A DNA stretch of 64,000 nt from Paraburkholderia aspalathi (GTDB taxonomy: Bacteria; Pseudomonadota; Gammaproteobacteria; Burkholderiales; Burkholderiaceae), in contig NZ_FPBH01000012.1 of assembly GCF_900116445.1 (NCBI RefSeq), positions 62,001-126,000 on the forward strand, given 5' to 3'. Shown in pieces: positions 1-8,212 of the stretch; the stretch's first letter is position 1; each line of letters starts with the position of its first letter. The position numbers and the translations under genes are program-made. Under the pieces are notes generated by a model. It was not told where the DNA came from, did not search any database, and worked only from the letters and a program-made list of their open reading frames with translations.

Positions 1-742
1 CGAACACGATCTTGATGTCGGTGCGCTTGGCCTGCTCAATCGCCTTGATGACGCCCACGGCCATGTCGTCGTCGGCGGCCCAGACCGCGTCGATGTGTTT
101 GAAGCGCGTGAGGTAATCCTGCATCACCTTGAAGGCGTCGTCGCGATTCCAGTTCGCATACTTACCGTCGAGAATCTTGATGTTCGGATACGCCTTCAGT
201 ACGCCCGTAAACGCGGTCCAGCGTTCGTTGTCGAGCGTCGTCGGAATGCCACGCAGCGCGACGATGTCACCCTTGCCGTCGAGCGCTTTCGCCAGATACT
301 CGGCGGGAATCTTGCCGAACGCCGTGTTGTCACCCGCAACATACGCATCCTGTGCGCTGGTATCCGTCAGGCCGCGATCCACTACTGTCACGTACACGCC
401 CTTCTTCTTCACCTGAGCCACCGGCTGCGTGAGCGAGGCCGATTCGAACGGGAAAATCACCAATGCGTTGATCTTGTTCACCGTCACCAGATCCTGCAAC
501 TGGTTCGCCTGTTCGGGCGCGCCGGCTGCAGTCTTTACGATCACCTTGAGATCAGGGTGCGCTTTCTCCAGATCGGTTTTCGCCTTGTTCGCCCACCAGA
601 CGATGCCGCCCGTAAAGCCGTGGTCGGCAGTCGGAATCGCGACGCCCAGCGTGACCTTTTCATCGGCACGCGCAACGCCTGCCGTACCTAGTATTCCCAA
701 CGCCAGCATGCCGGCGCCGACCGCTCGAATTACCTGCTTCAT
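1..742 (-). CDS. Sugar ABC transporter periplasmic substrate-binding protein (partial, C-terminus off the left edge)
   Basis: This is a periplasmic binding protein of the ribose/galactose (RbsB/YtfQ-like) class, the capture subunit of the ABC importer encoded just upstream. The first 247 codons are present. A signal peptide (MKQVIRAVGAGMLALGILG, ending near ARA-DE) is followed by a typical core: VTLGVAIPTADHGFTGG at the sugar-binding face, then ALVIFPFESASLTQPV and GDIVALRGI. The start at 742 is supported by GGAGA about 7 nt upstream. The gene lies 83 nt after the permease gene and is last in the visible operon, under the LacI-type regulator. The sugar cannot be told from the sequence; ribose, galactofuranose or another simple sugar are all possible. 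Confidence 0.9.
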   Translation of the reverse strand, partial: MKQVIRAVGAGMLALGILGTAGVARADEKVTLGVAIPTADHGFTGGIVWWANKAKTDLEKAHPDLKVIVKTAAGAPEQANQLQDLVTVNKINALVIFPFESASLTQPVAQVKKKGVYVTVVDRGLTDTSAQDAYVAGDNTAFGKIPAEYLAKALDGKGDIVALRGIPTTLDNERWTAFTGVLKAYPNIKILDGKYANWNRDDAFKVMQDYLTRFKHIDAVWAADDDMAVGVIKAIEQAKRTDIKIVF

Positions 743-825
743 GGTTGTGTCTCCTATTGTGAGGCGTTCATGCGCCCCGATTCTCGAACTTGCCGCTGTA
801 TTCCTTGAAGCTCAACGCCCACCAC

Positions 826-1839
826 CTACCGCCGTCCGCGCTGCACAAACGCGACGAAGATAATCACGACGCCCTGCACCGCCGCGTTCAGGTACACGCT
901 GATGATGCTGGTCAGATTCAGAATATTGGCGATCACCGAAAGCAGGATCGCGCCGATCACCGTGCCGACCACGCGCCCTTCGCCGCCCTTCAGCGCAGTG
1001 CCGCCCACCACCACTGACGCAATCGCCTCGAGTTCCCACAGCAAACCCGTGGTCGGCGTGGCCGAACCGAGCCGCGGCACATACAGCACCGTCGCGACGC
1101 CGACGCAAATACCGAGCAGCACGTACGTCACGATCTTCACGGTATCGACGCGAATCGCCGCGTAGCGCGCAACCTGTTCGTTCGAGCCGATCGCCTGCAC
1201 GTGGCGGCCAAACGCCGTGCGATTGAGGATCAACGCGCCGCCCGCCGCAACGACCAGGAACACCCAGATCGGAACGGGCACGCCAAAGAAGCTCGCGTAG
1301 TAAACCGGTCCGTATAGATCGGACAGCGAGTTATCCAATGTCAGCGCGCCGCCGTCCGCGAGCCACGTCAGCACCGCGCGAAAAATGCCCAACGTACCCA
1401 ACGTGACGATGAACGGCTCGATACGTCCTTTGGTAATCAGTAGGCCGTGCGCGCAGCCGAACAACCCGCCGAGTACCAGCGCGAACACAATGCCGAGCGT
1501 GAGAATCAGCAAGGGCGCGAACGTATGGCCACCGACACCCGCAGCGAGTCCGTTCATCAGCCAGATCATGCTGCCCGCGATCAGCGCCGCCATCGACCCG
1601 ACCGACAGATCGATGCCGCCCGAAATGATCACGAAGGTCATGCCGACCGCGATGATGCCGATGAACGAGGTGCGCGTGAGCACGTTCATCATGTTGTCGA
1701 GCGTCGCGAAATCGCGATTGAGCAGCGTGCCGACGATGCACAGCAGGATCAGTCCAACGAGCGGCCCGAGCGCATACAGACGATGCGCGAAGCGCAACGC
1801 GCGGCCGGATTGGACGGCTTCAGTGGGTGCCGGTCGCAT
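826..1839 (-). CDS. Sugar ABC transporter permease (RbsC/YtfT-type)
   Basis: Inner-membrane permease of 337 residues that forms the sugar channel with the ATPase at 1820-3307. It is almost wholly hydrophobic, with about eight to ten predicted membrane segments. It carries the family signature around residues 63-85 (GMTFVIISGGIDLSVGSM) and the late conserved block VGGTALKGGEGRVVGTVIGA that contacts the ATPase. Length is normal for the family. The start overlaps the end of the ATPase gene by 20 nt, which indicates translational coupling. Substrate unknown; neighbours make it part of one simple-sugar importer. Confidence 0.93.
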   Translation of the reverse strand: MRPAPTEAVQSGRALRFAHRLYALGPLVGLILLCIVGTLLNRDFATLDNMMNVLTRTSFIGIIAVGMTFVIISGGIDLSVGSMAALIAGSMIWLMNGLAAGVGGHTFAPLLILTLGIVFALVLGGLFGCAHGLLITKGRIEPFIVTLGTLGIFRAVLTWLADGGALTLDNSLSDLYGPVYYASFFGVPVPIWVFLVVAAGGALILNRTAFGRHVQAIGSNEQVARYAAIRVDTVKIVTYVLLGICVGVATVLYVPRLGSATPTTGLLWELEAIASVVVGGTALKGGEGRVVGTVIGAILLSVIANILNLTSIISVYLNAAVQGVVIIFVAFVQRGRR

Positions 1840-3307
1840 GGGCGATCAACTCCTCTTCGGTCAGGTGTTCGAGCGTGAGCGTGGTTTGCAGGCGTCCCGC
1901 GCGCATCACGGCGACGCGGTGGCACAAACCAATCAACTCGATCAGTTCGGATGAAATGACGATCACCGCGCGGCCCTGCGCGGCGAGACGATGAATCAGG
2001 AAATAGATGTCGCGTTTCGCGCCGACATCGACGCCGCGAGTCGGCTCGTCGAGCACGATCACGTTCGGATCAGGTTGCAGGAACTTGGCGAGCGCGAGCT
2101 TCTGCTGATTGCCGCCGGAAAGCATGCGCGCGCGGCTCGACAGATCGCCGGTGCGAATGCCGAAGTCGTGCACAGCCTGGGTCAATGCCGCGCGCCCCGC
2201 TTTCATATCGAGCAAGGGATGCGCGTAACGCTCGAGCGTCATCAGCGTGACGTTGTCCTGCAGGCTCAAGTTCACATGCAGGCCTTTGCCTTTGCGGTCT
2301 TCGCTTAGATACGTAATGCCGTGGCGCATCGCATCGCGCGGGCTCTTCAGATCGGCACGGCGGCCGGCGATTTCGATGCGGCCCGCCGTGCGTTTGCGCA
2401 GGCCGATGAGCGCTTCGAAGGCTTCGGTACGGCCTGCTCCGACCAGCCCGGCGAAACCCAACACTTCACCTGCGCGCACGTCGAAGCTCAGGTCTTCGAC
2501 CCAGTCTGGTACAGCAAGGCCTTCTACCTTTAGCGCGATCGGCGCGTCGGCAGGCACGGTGATCTTGTCGGGGAACATATCGGACACGTCGCGCCCGACC
2601 ATCAGATTCGCCATCTGCTGCCGCGCAAGTCCCGCGGTTTCGCTGCGTGCGACGAAGCGGCCGTCGCGCATCACGATCACTTCGTCGGTGATGCGCTCGA
2701 CTTCATCGAGCTTGTGCGAGATATAGACGATGGTCACGCCGTCGGCTTTCAGCTTCGCCATCAGCGTGAAGAGGCGCTCGGTTTCGGACGGCGTGAGCGT
2801 GGCAGTCGGTTCGTCCATGATGAGCAAACGCGCGCGCCGCGACAGCGCTTTTGCGATCTCCACCATCTGCTTTTCCGCGACGATCAACTCGCGCACTTTC
2901 GTATCCGGCGCCTTCTCGAGACCCACCTGCGCCAGAAAACGCGCGGCCTCCGCACGCATTGCAGCGTCGTCGACGAACCAGCCGCGCTTTTTCTCGTGGC
3001 CGAGATACATGTTCTGCGCGATCGTCAAATGCTCGGCGAGATTGAACTCCTGGTGAATCAGCACGATGCCGGCCGCTTCCGCGTCGCGCGAACCGATGAA
3101 CTGCTGCACGTGGCCGTCTACCAGCAAGGTGCCCGAGGTCGCCGTTTCGTAGCCGGCGAGGATTTTCATTAGCGTCGATTTGCCCGCACCGTTCTCGCCG
3201 AGCAAACCGTAGATGCGGCCCGGCGCCAGGTCAAAGCTCACGCCGTGCAGCACGCGCACTGGCCCGAAGTCTTTGCGGATATCGTCGAAGCGAATGGCGA
3301 GGCTCAT
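1820..3307 (-). CDS. Sugar ABC transporter ATP-binding protein (RbsA/MglA-type, two ATPase domains)
   Basis: A 495-residue cytoplasmic ATPase with two fused ABC domains, as in RbsA, MglA and XylG. The N-terminal domain has a canonical Walker A (GENGAGKSTLMKIL, about residue 37) and Walker B (LLIMDEPTATLT). The C-terminal domain has the family's degenerate Walker A (GLVGAGRTEAFEAL) and a good signature (LSGGNQQKLALAKFL) before VIVLDEPTRGVDVGAK. This asymmetry is normal for the family. It starts 3 nt after the regulator stop at 3311 and overlaps the permease start, so the four genes form one transcription unit. Confidence 0.95.
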   Translation of the reverse strand: MSLAIRFDDIRKDFGPVRVLHGVSFDLAPGRIYGLLGENGAGKSTLMKILAGYETATSGTLLVDGHVQQFIGSRDAEAAGIVLIHQEFNLAEHLTIAQNMYLGHEKKRGWFVDDAAMRAEAARFLAQVGLEKAPDTKVRELIVAEKQMVEIAKALSRRARLLIMDEPTATLTPSETERLFTLMAKLKADGVTIVYISHKLDEVERITDEVIVMRDGRFVARSETAGLARQQMANLMVGRDVSDMFPDKITVPADAPIALKVEGLAVPDWVEDLSFDVRAGEVLGFAGLVGAGRTEAFEALIGLRKRTAGRIEIAGRRADLKSPRDAMRHGITYLSEDRKGKGLHVNLSLQDNVTLMTLERYAHPLLDMKAGRAALTQAVHDFGIRTGDLSSRARMLSGGNQQKLALAKFLQPDPNVIVLDEPTRGVDVGAKRDIYFLIHRLAAQGRAVIVISSELIELIGLCHRVAVMRAGRLQTTLTLEHLTEEELIAHATGTH

Positions 3308-3310
3308 GGC

Positions 3311-4396
3311 TTACGCGCTCCTGCGAATTACGAGCCGATGCGGCAGCAACACGCCCGGCACGTTCGCCAACGGATTCGCGAGCCGCTGCAGCAGGAGGCG
3401 CGCGGCGGTTTCGCCAAGTTCGCGCATCGGCTGGGCGATGGTGGTCAGCGGCGGATCGACCTGCGCGGCGAGCGAGATATCGTCGAAGCCGACCACCGCG
3501 ACATCGTCCGGCACGCGCTTGCCGACGCTGCGCAAGCCATGGATCACGCCGATCGCCAGCGTGTCGGAGACGGCGAAGATCGCGCTCGGCGCGTGAGGCT
3601 GCTGCACCAGCAAGGCCGCTGCCGATGCGCCTGCTTCGTAGTCGAGACTGTTCAGGTTCATGCGCCAACGCTCGTCCGGCGTGATGCCCGCTTCGGTCAA
3701 CGCGTCCAGGTAGCCTTGCTGACGTTGCCGCGCGTACAGATAGTCGACATCCGAATTGATGAGGCCGATGCGCTGGTGGCCGCGCGCGAGCAGATGCCGC
3801 ACCGCGTCGCCCGCCGCCTTGTAGTTGTCGATGCCGACATACGGCACGCCCATCTCCGGATCGAACTCACAGCACGCGACCCACGGCAGCGCGCTGGATG
3901 CCTCGCCGAGCGCCTGCTGGATGGTGGCGGGATCGAGGCAGATCGCGCCGTCCGCGCGGCGGCGGCGCAGCAGATCGAAGTAGCTGCGCTCGCGTCCCGG
4001 ATCGGCGCCCGTGTCGCAGAGCAGCATGAAATAGCCGTGCTGGCGCGCGACGCTGTCGATGCCGCGCACGATCTCCGCGTAGAAGGGGTTGCCGACGTCG
4101 GGCACCATCGTCAGCAGCAGGCGGCTTTCCGCGGTGCGCAGGTTGCGCGCGAGTTCGTTGACGCGATAGCCGCTAGCGTCGACGGCCGCCAAGACCTTGT
4201 CGCGCGTGGCCGGCCGCACGTTCTCGTGACCGTTCAGCACGCGCGAAACCGTCGCCACCGAGACCCCCGCCTGCTCCGCCACCTGAGCAATCGAAAGGCC
4301 CTCAGCCGGACGCTGCGGCTGAGCGTCAGGCTGCGGGCGCGCTTTCGACGACGGCGACGAAGTCGCTCGGGCCGCTTTGGACACCGACTTGGACAA
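3311..4396 (-). CDS. LacI-family transcriptional regulator of the sugar transport operon
   Basis: A 361-residue LacI/PurR-type regulator. An unusually long basic, Ser/Pro-rich N-terminal extension of about 34 residues precedes the helix-turn-helix and hinge (LSIAQVAEQAGVSVATVSRV, then NGHENVRPATRDKVLAAV). A periplasmic-binding-protein-like effector domain follows (LLLTMVPDVGNPFYAEIVRG; FDDISLAAQVDPPLTTI). The start chosen is TTG at 4396 with GAGG about 9 nt upstream; a downstream in-frame GTG is an alternative. It is the first gene of the operon and lies 16 nt downstream of a perfect LacI-type palindrome. This suggests autoregulation of the whole sugar uptake operon, with the transported sugar as likely effector. 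Confidence 0.92.
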   Translation of the reverse strand: MSKSVSKAARATSSPSSKARPQPDAQPQRPAEGLSIAQVAEQAGVSVATVSRVLNGHENVRPATRDKVLAAVDASGYRVNELARNLRTAESRLLLTMVPDVGNPFYAEIVRGIDSVARQHGYFMLLCDTGADPGRERSYFDLLRRRRADGAICLDPATIQQALGEASSALPWVACCEFDPEMGVPYVGIDNYKAAGDAVRHLLARGHQRIGLINSDVDYLYARQRQQGYLDALTEAGITPDERWRMNLNSLDYEAGASAAALLVQQPHAPSAIFAVSDTLAIGVIHGLRSVGKRVPDDVAVVGFDDISLAAQVDPPLTTIAQPMRELGETAARLLLQRLANPLANVPGVLLPHRLVIRRSA

Positions 4397-4412
4397 GTGG
4401 ATTTGCCTCGAG

Positions 4413-4430
4413 AATGTAATCGATTACATT
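4413..4430. promoter_or_regulatory. LacI-family operator palindrome
   Basis: The 18-bp perfect palindrome AATGTAATCGATTACATT has a central CG, as in operators of the LacI/GalR family. It lies 16 nt upstream of the regulator's start codon, where bound repressor would block the operon promoter. Function is inferred from position and symmetry. Confidence 0.75.
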
Positions 4431-4606
4431 TTTGCGCGATAGAAGCGGGAATCGCAAGGACGGATCGCTAGGGATTAACACGGGGTCGAGCGGGCATGGC
4501 AAGAGTGGTCCGAGGCGCGACACGGCGGCGCACTGCCCGCGACGGCGTGGATTCGCGCCGCCATTTGGTACAATCCCGCAGTTACCCTGCCGTGGCCTGC
4601 CATACG

Positions 4607-4662
4607 AGGCTATACCCCGGAGGCTATACCCCGGAGGCTATACCCCGCGGGCTGTACCCCGG
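4607..4662. repeat. 14-bp tandem repeat, four copies, upstream of the PCMT-like gene
   Basis: Three near-identical copies of AGGCTATACCCCGG (4607-4620, 4621-4634, 4635-4648 with a last-base change) are followed by a diverged fourth copy (GGGCTGTACCCCGG, 4649-4662) and a partial fifth. The array sits 84 nt before the start at 4746 in a 349-nt intergenic stretch (4397-4745) that holds no gene. It could be a slippage array or a set of protein-binding sites. Confidence 0.85.
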
Positions 4663-4745
4663 CGTTACACCCGGAGTCGCCCCCCGAGGCCGCCGGCCAG
4701 TGGCAAAGAATCGCAAACTCGCCAAACCACACTGCCGAATCCACC

Positions 4746-5399
4746 ATGAACATCGAGCAAGCGCGTTTCAACATGATCGAACAGCAGATCCGCCCCTGGG
4801 AAGTGCTCGACCAGGACGTGCTGAATCTGCTCTCGATCGTCAAGCGTGAAAACTTCGTCCCCACCGCCTACCGCGATCTGGCCTTCGTCGACTTCGAAGT
4901 GCCGCTCCCGGCCGGCCAGCACATGCTGGCGCCGCGCGTAGAAGCGCGCGTGCTGCAGGAACTGGCGGTGAAGAAACACGAAAGCGTGCTCGAAATCGGC
5001 GCCGGCTCGGGTTACATGGCCGCCCTGCTCGCGCACCGCGCGCAGCACGTGCTGACGGTCGACATCGAACCGGAACTGGCTGAACTGGCGAAGAACAACC
5101 TCATCGCCAACGGCGTGCTGAACGCCGAAGTCGTCACGGGCGACGCCTCGCGCGGCTGGGCCAACGCCGCACCGTACGACGTGATCTGCGTCTCCGGCGG
5201 CCTGCCGGTGCTGCCGCAGGAAATCCTCGAACACCTGAAGATCGGTGGCCGCCTGGCGGCGTTCGTCGGCACCGCGCCGGTCATGAAGGCGCAGATCATC
5301 ACGCGTATCGACGAGAAGCAGTACCGCATTGCCGACGTGTTCGAAACTTATGTCGAACCGCTGATCAACGCCGTGCAGCCGCCGCGCTTCAAGTTTTAA
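4746..5399 (+). CDS. Protein-L-isoaspartate O-methyltransferase-like protein (PCMT family)
   Basis: A 217-residue class I SAM methyltransferase of the PCMT family, which in its classic form repairs L-isoaspartyl residues. The SAM motif I is VLEIGAGSGY (residues 81-90) and the acidic loop is VLTVDIEPE (102-110). The region that in true PCMT carries the GQTIS substrate motif reads GQHMLAP here (58-64). Catalysis of classic isoaspartate repair is therefore not assured; divergent PCMT-like proteins of this kind are common in beta-proteobacteria. It is followed after 68 nt by a rhodanese gene in the same direction, probably co-transcribed. Confidence 0.85.
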   Translation: MNIEQARFNMIEQQIRPWEVLDQDVLNLLSIVKRENFVPTAYRDLAFVDFEVPLPAGQHMLAPRVEARVLQELAVKKHESVLEIGAGSGYMAALLAHRAQHVLTVDIEPELAELAKNNLIANGVLNAEVVTGDASRGWANAAPYDVICVSGGLPVLPQEILEHLKIGGRLAAFVGTAPVMKAQIITRIDEKQYRIADVFETYVEPLINAVQPPRFKF

Positions 5400-5467
5400 A
5401 TCGCACGTTTCGCACGTTTTTCCGGACGGCCGGCACGCCGCCGTCCTCTGAACTGGATGTCCTGCTG

Positions 5468-5791
5468 ATGCAAAATCTGACCGCTCCCGCGCTTGCTGAA
5501 TGGCTCGCCGATCAATCGCGCCCTGCACCTGTGCTGCTCGACGTGCGCGAACCGTGGGAAATCCAGACGGCGTCGATCGCCGGCGCCGTGTCGATCCCGA
5601 TGCGTGAGATTCCCGCGCGCAGCGAAGAGCTCGACGACGACGTGCAAATCGTCTGCGTGTGCCATCACGGCGCGCGCAGCGCCCAGGTCGCGATGTTCCT
5701 CGAATCGCGCGGCCATACCAACGTCTTCAATCTGCAAGGCGGGATCGACGCGTGGTCGCGTCAGGTCGATCCGACCGTTCCCACCTATTGA
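5468..5791 (+). CDS. Single-domain rhodanese-like sulfurtransferase
   Basis: A 107-residue single rhodanese domain, cytoplasmic (no signal peptide). The fold markers are LLDVREPWEI (23-32), AVSIPMREIP (40-49) and the active-site loop with catalytic Cys65 in CHHGARS. The final GGIDAWSRQVDP is typical. Such proteins carry persulfide sulfur, but partners here are unknown. The gene follows the PCMT-like gene by 68 nt; a GC-rich inverted repeat (GGACGGC/GCCGTCC, about 5423-5453) lies between them. Confidence 0.9.
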   Translation: MQNLTAPALAEWLADQSRPAPVLLDVREPWEIQTASIAGAVSIPMREIPARSEELDDDVQIVCVCHHGARSAQVAMFLESRGHTNVFNLQGGIDAWSRQVDPTVPTY

Positions 5792-6195
5792 GCGCGCTGC
5801 TGTCGCCGGTCGATGATGGTTCGTTGACTGCGCTTCCGCAAGCCCCGACGGTGCCACATCCGAGTGTTGCGGCTAAAGGTGCCGCCGGCAAGCTCGGGCG
5901 ACGGGCTATGCCGAATGCGGCGGCTCCTCAGTAAGCCGGTTCGCTTATTTTTTCCTTCTCCGATTGACCCTCTGCCTGCGCGCGACATTTCATTCGTCGC
6001 GCGTGCTGTCGGCTGCTTGTCGCTGCGTGCCGACGCATATGACTCTTCGCACATCCTCAGGGCGCTGATCGCTTTCGACCTCCCTGACACCACCCGTTCA
6101 TTGCGCTCCTTCCGGTCTGCGCCGCAGTATTTTCCTAAAGTTTCCTGAGCTCAACCCGGGCACCATGCTCCGACCATTTTTGGAGGAGCAAGGTG
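5792..6195. other. Intergenic region, no gene seen
   Basis: About 400 nt between the rhodanese gene and the first DUF2844 gene. No convincing reading frame on either strand was seen. The only clear structure is the inverted repeat at its right end, described separately. Confidence 0.6.
6166..6190 (+). promoter_or_regulatory. Inverted repeat enclosing the Shine-Dalgarno of the first DUF2844 gene
   Basis: TGCTCC (6166-6171) pairs with GGAGCA (6185-6190), the segment that contains the ribosome-binding GGAG just before the ATG at 6196. The sequence between them includes CGACC and a T-run. A closely similar element precedes the second DUF2844 gene (8184-8207). Conservation across the duplicated module suggests translational control, but this is inference. 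Confidence 0.5.
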
Positions 6196-6678
6196 ATGAA
6201 GGTTTTGAAGATCGCGATGCTGGCGGCAACGCTGTTGCCGCTTGCATCGTATGCGGTTTTAGGCGGTGCGCCGAGCTCCAGTTCATCCTTGCCGGTGATG
6301 CTGCGTGCCACGCCGCAGTCTACCGACGCTGCAAGCACGGGCACCGGCGCAGCCAACGCAACCGCCACTGCTCCCTACTCCGTGCGCGAGTCGCGCGACG
6401 CCGACGGCGTCACGATCCGCGAATACGTGCTGCCCAGCAATGTCGTGTTCGCGGTCACCTGGGAAGGGCCGATACGGCCGGATATGAAGGCGCTGCTCGG
6501 CAGCTACTTCCCCAACTACGTGAACGCCGGTGAAAGCCGTGCGCGCGGACCCAGCCCCATGGTTGAAGGCAATGACGACTTTCGCGTCGAGTCCGCCGGC
6601 CGCCTCGGCCACTTCTTCGGCGTCGCCTATCTCCCCCGCCTGAAACCCGCCGGCGTCCGCCCGGGCGATCTGAAATAA
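6196..6678 (+). CDS. DUF2844 family exported protein, copy 1
   Basis: A 160-residue protein of the DUF2844 family; its function is not known to me. A signal peptide (MKVLKIAMLAATLLPLASYA) precedes the conserved start of the mature protein, VLGGAP. A low-complexity Ser/Thr/Ala stretch leads to the conserved domain: YSVRESRDADGVTIREYV, then VVFAVTWEGPIRPDMKALLG and SYFP. The start is ATG 6196; an upstream in-frame GTG at 6193 would overlap the ribosome-binding region. It is 24 nt upstream of a DUF3443 lipoprotein gene and probably co-transcribed. The same two-gene order is repeated at 8213-10156, so the two products likely act together in the envelope. Confidence 0.85.
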   Translation: MKVLKIAMLAATLLPLASYAVLGGAPSSSSSLPVMLRATPQSTDAASTGTGAANATATAPYSVRESRDADGVTIREYVLPSNVVFAVTWEGPIRPDMKALLGSYFPNYVNAGESRARGPSPMVEGNDDFRVESAGRLGHFFGVAYLPRLKPAGVRPGDLK

Positions 6679-6702
6679 GACGGCCACCGAGTTACTGAGA
6701 AT

Positions 6703-8025
6703 ATGAAAACCATTCACAAAACGTTCTGGGCGGCCATGACGGCCGCCAGCGTTCTACTTGCGGCCTGCGGCGGTGGAAGCAGTGGGAGCAGCGGTGACGG
6801 CAGCTCCATCGGCTGGAACGCCACGCCTGACTGGATCACCCCGCCTAACGGCTCCGGCGGCACCAGCGGCTCGGGTAACGCCGGCTATACGAGCAACATC
6901 AAAACCGACAAGAACAATACGGTCACTGTCCGCGTCGACAATTCGATGGGCAGCATCAACATGCTGTACGCGTCGATCCAGGTATGTGCGCCCGGCGCGC
7001 AGGGCAAGGGGCCGTGCGTAACCGTCGACCGCATGCTGGTCGACACGGGGTCGACAGGCGTACGCATTGCGGCCAGCGCGCTGCAGTCGCTCAATTCACA
7101 GTTGCTCACGCAAGTCGGTGCTCCCGACGACAATACCGGCGCCTTCCCGATCGCTGAATGCATGACGTTTGCCTCCGGCTTCACATGGGGTTCGGTCAAG
7201 CGCGCTGACATCACGATCGGCAACCGGACGGCGAGCAACATTCCGATCCAGGTGACCGGCGACGGCGCTTTTAGCACGCCAGCGGACTGCGCTGCACGCG
7301 GTGGGGCAGACCTCAGCACCGCCAGAAGTCTCGGCGCCAACGGTATCCTGGGAATTGGACACGGCGTACAAGACTCAAAGGACGCGCTGCAGAAGGCGGT
7401 ACCTGGACTCTACTACTACTGCCCATCGGCGAATTCCTGCGTCAGTACACGCATGACTGTTGCCAAGGAGGTGATGAACCCGGTTGCGGCATTCGACGCC
7501 GACTACAACGGCACGGTCATCCGCTTGCCGGCGATTGCAGCGGGCGGCCAGGCGGGTGTCTCAGGTCAGTTGATATTCGGCGTCGGCACCCAGTCGAACA
7601 ATACGCCGCCGGCCAATGCCAACATCTTTGCGCTCGACGAGTACGCCACTATGACGACCCAGTATCACGGCACCGTGCTTAACTGGAGCGCCATCGATAG
7701 CGGCACGAATGCGTACGTGTTTCCCGACGACACGATTCCCACGACTTCCGAGTGGGAGTGGTACACGCCGTCGAGCCCGCTCAACCTGACGGCAACAATG
7801 GAGCCCACCGACGGTTCCAGTCCGCCTGTTAGCGTGACCTTCCCGATCGACAACGCCCTGAATCTGATGGCAAGCGGTAACGCTGCGTACAACAACGTCG
7901 GTGCGTACTCCACGCACAGCCGCATGTTCCTCTGGGGCTTGCCGTTCTTCTATGGCCGCAGCGTGTATACGGTGATCGGAAACTCCAAGATCGGCAGATT
8001 GACTGGACCGTTCGTCGCGTTCTGA
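6703..8025 (+). CDS. DUF3443 family lipoprotein with pepsin-like aspartic protease landmarks, copy 1
   Basis: A 440-residue predicted lipoprotein (lipobox LLAAC, lipidated Cys22) with a Gly/Ser-rich linker to about residue 63. The rest belongs to DUF3443. I see a complete set of pepsin-family markers: MLVDTGSTGVR (catalytic Asp candidate 114), NGILGIGHG (213-221, the mid-lobe GILGLG motif), TVIRLP...GQLIFGVG (second-lobe entry), AIDSGTNAYVFP (second Asp candidate 332) and a C-terminal WGLPFFYGRSVYTVI...KIG, which matches the pepsin WILGDVF...YYTVFD block. Several Cys could form disulfides in the periplasm. Known: DUF3443 is an uncharacterised family. Inferred: a surface or periplasmic aspartyl protease, or a protease-fold binding protein, paired with DUF2844. 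Confidence 0.85.
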   Translation: MKTIHKTFWAAMTAASVLLAACGGGSSGSSGDGSSIGWNATPDWITPPNGSGGTSGSGNAGYTSNIKTDKNNTVTVRVDNSMGSINMLYASIQVCAPGAQGKGPCVTVDRMLVDTGSTGVRIAASALQSLNSQLLTQVGAPDDNTGAFPIAECMTFASGFTWGSVKRADITIGNRTASNIPIQVTGDGAFSTPADCAARGGADLSTARSLGANGILGIGHGVQDSKDALQKAVPGLYYYCPSANSCVSTRMTVAKEVMNPVAAFDADYNGTVIRLPAIAAGGQAGVSGQLIFGVGTQSNNTPPANANIFALDEYATMTTQYHGTVLNWSAIDSGTNAYVFPDDTIPTTSEWEWYTPSSPLNLTATMEPTDGSSPPVSVTFPIDNALNLMASGNAAYNNVGAYSTHSRMFLWGLPFFYGRSVYTVIGNSKIGRLTGPFVAF

Positions 8026-8183
8026 CGATTGCGTCGTGTCTTGTTTGGGAGGCGGCGTTGCGAGACGCCTGCTTCCCGCTGTCCTACCCCCTGCCGCCGC
8101 GCGGAAGTAGCCGAATCGCATCGGCGTTTCCTACTTATCGTTAGGACGTTTCACAGCCTCTCATTAATCGCCCGCAGGCAACA

Positions 8184-8207
8184 TGCTCCGACCTGTTTTT
8201 TGGAGCA
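8184..8207 (+). promoter_or_regulatory. Inverted repeat enclosing the Shine-Dalgarno of the second DUF2844 gene
   Basis: TGCTCC (8184-8189) pairs with GGAGCA (8202-8207), which holds the ribosome-binding GGAG before the ATG at 8213. The flanking sequence ATGCTCCGACC plus a T-run plus TGGAG is shared with the element at 6165-6190. Confidence 0.5.
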
Positions 8208-8212
8208 ATGTG

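Noticed and set aside
3245..4471. 408-codon plus-strand frame over the LacI gene
   Set aside because: Antisense shadow; the LacI gene on the minus strand has clear HTH and effector domains.
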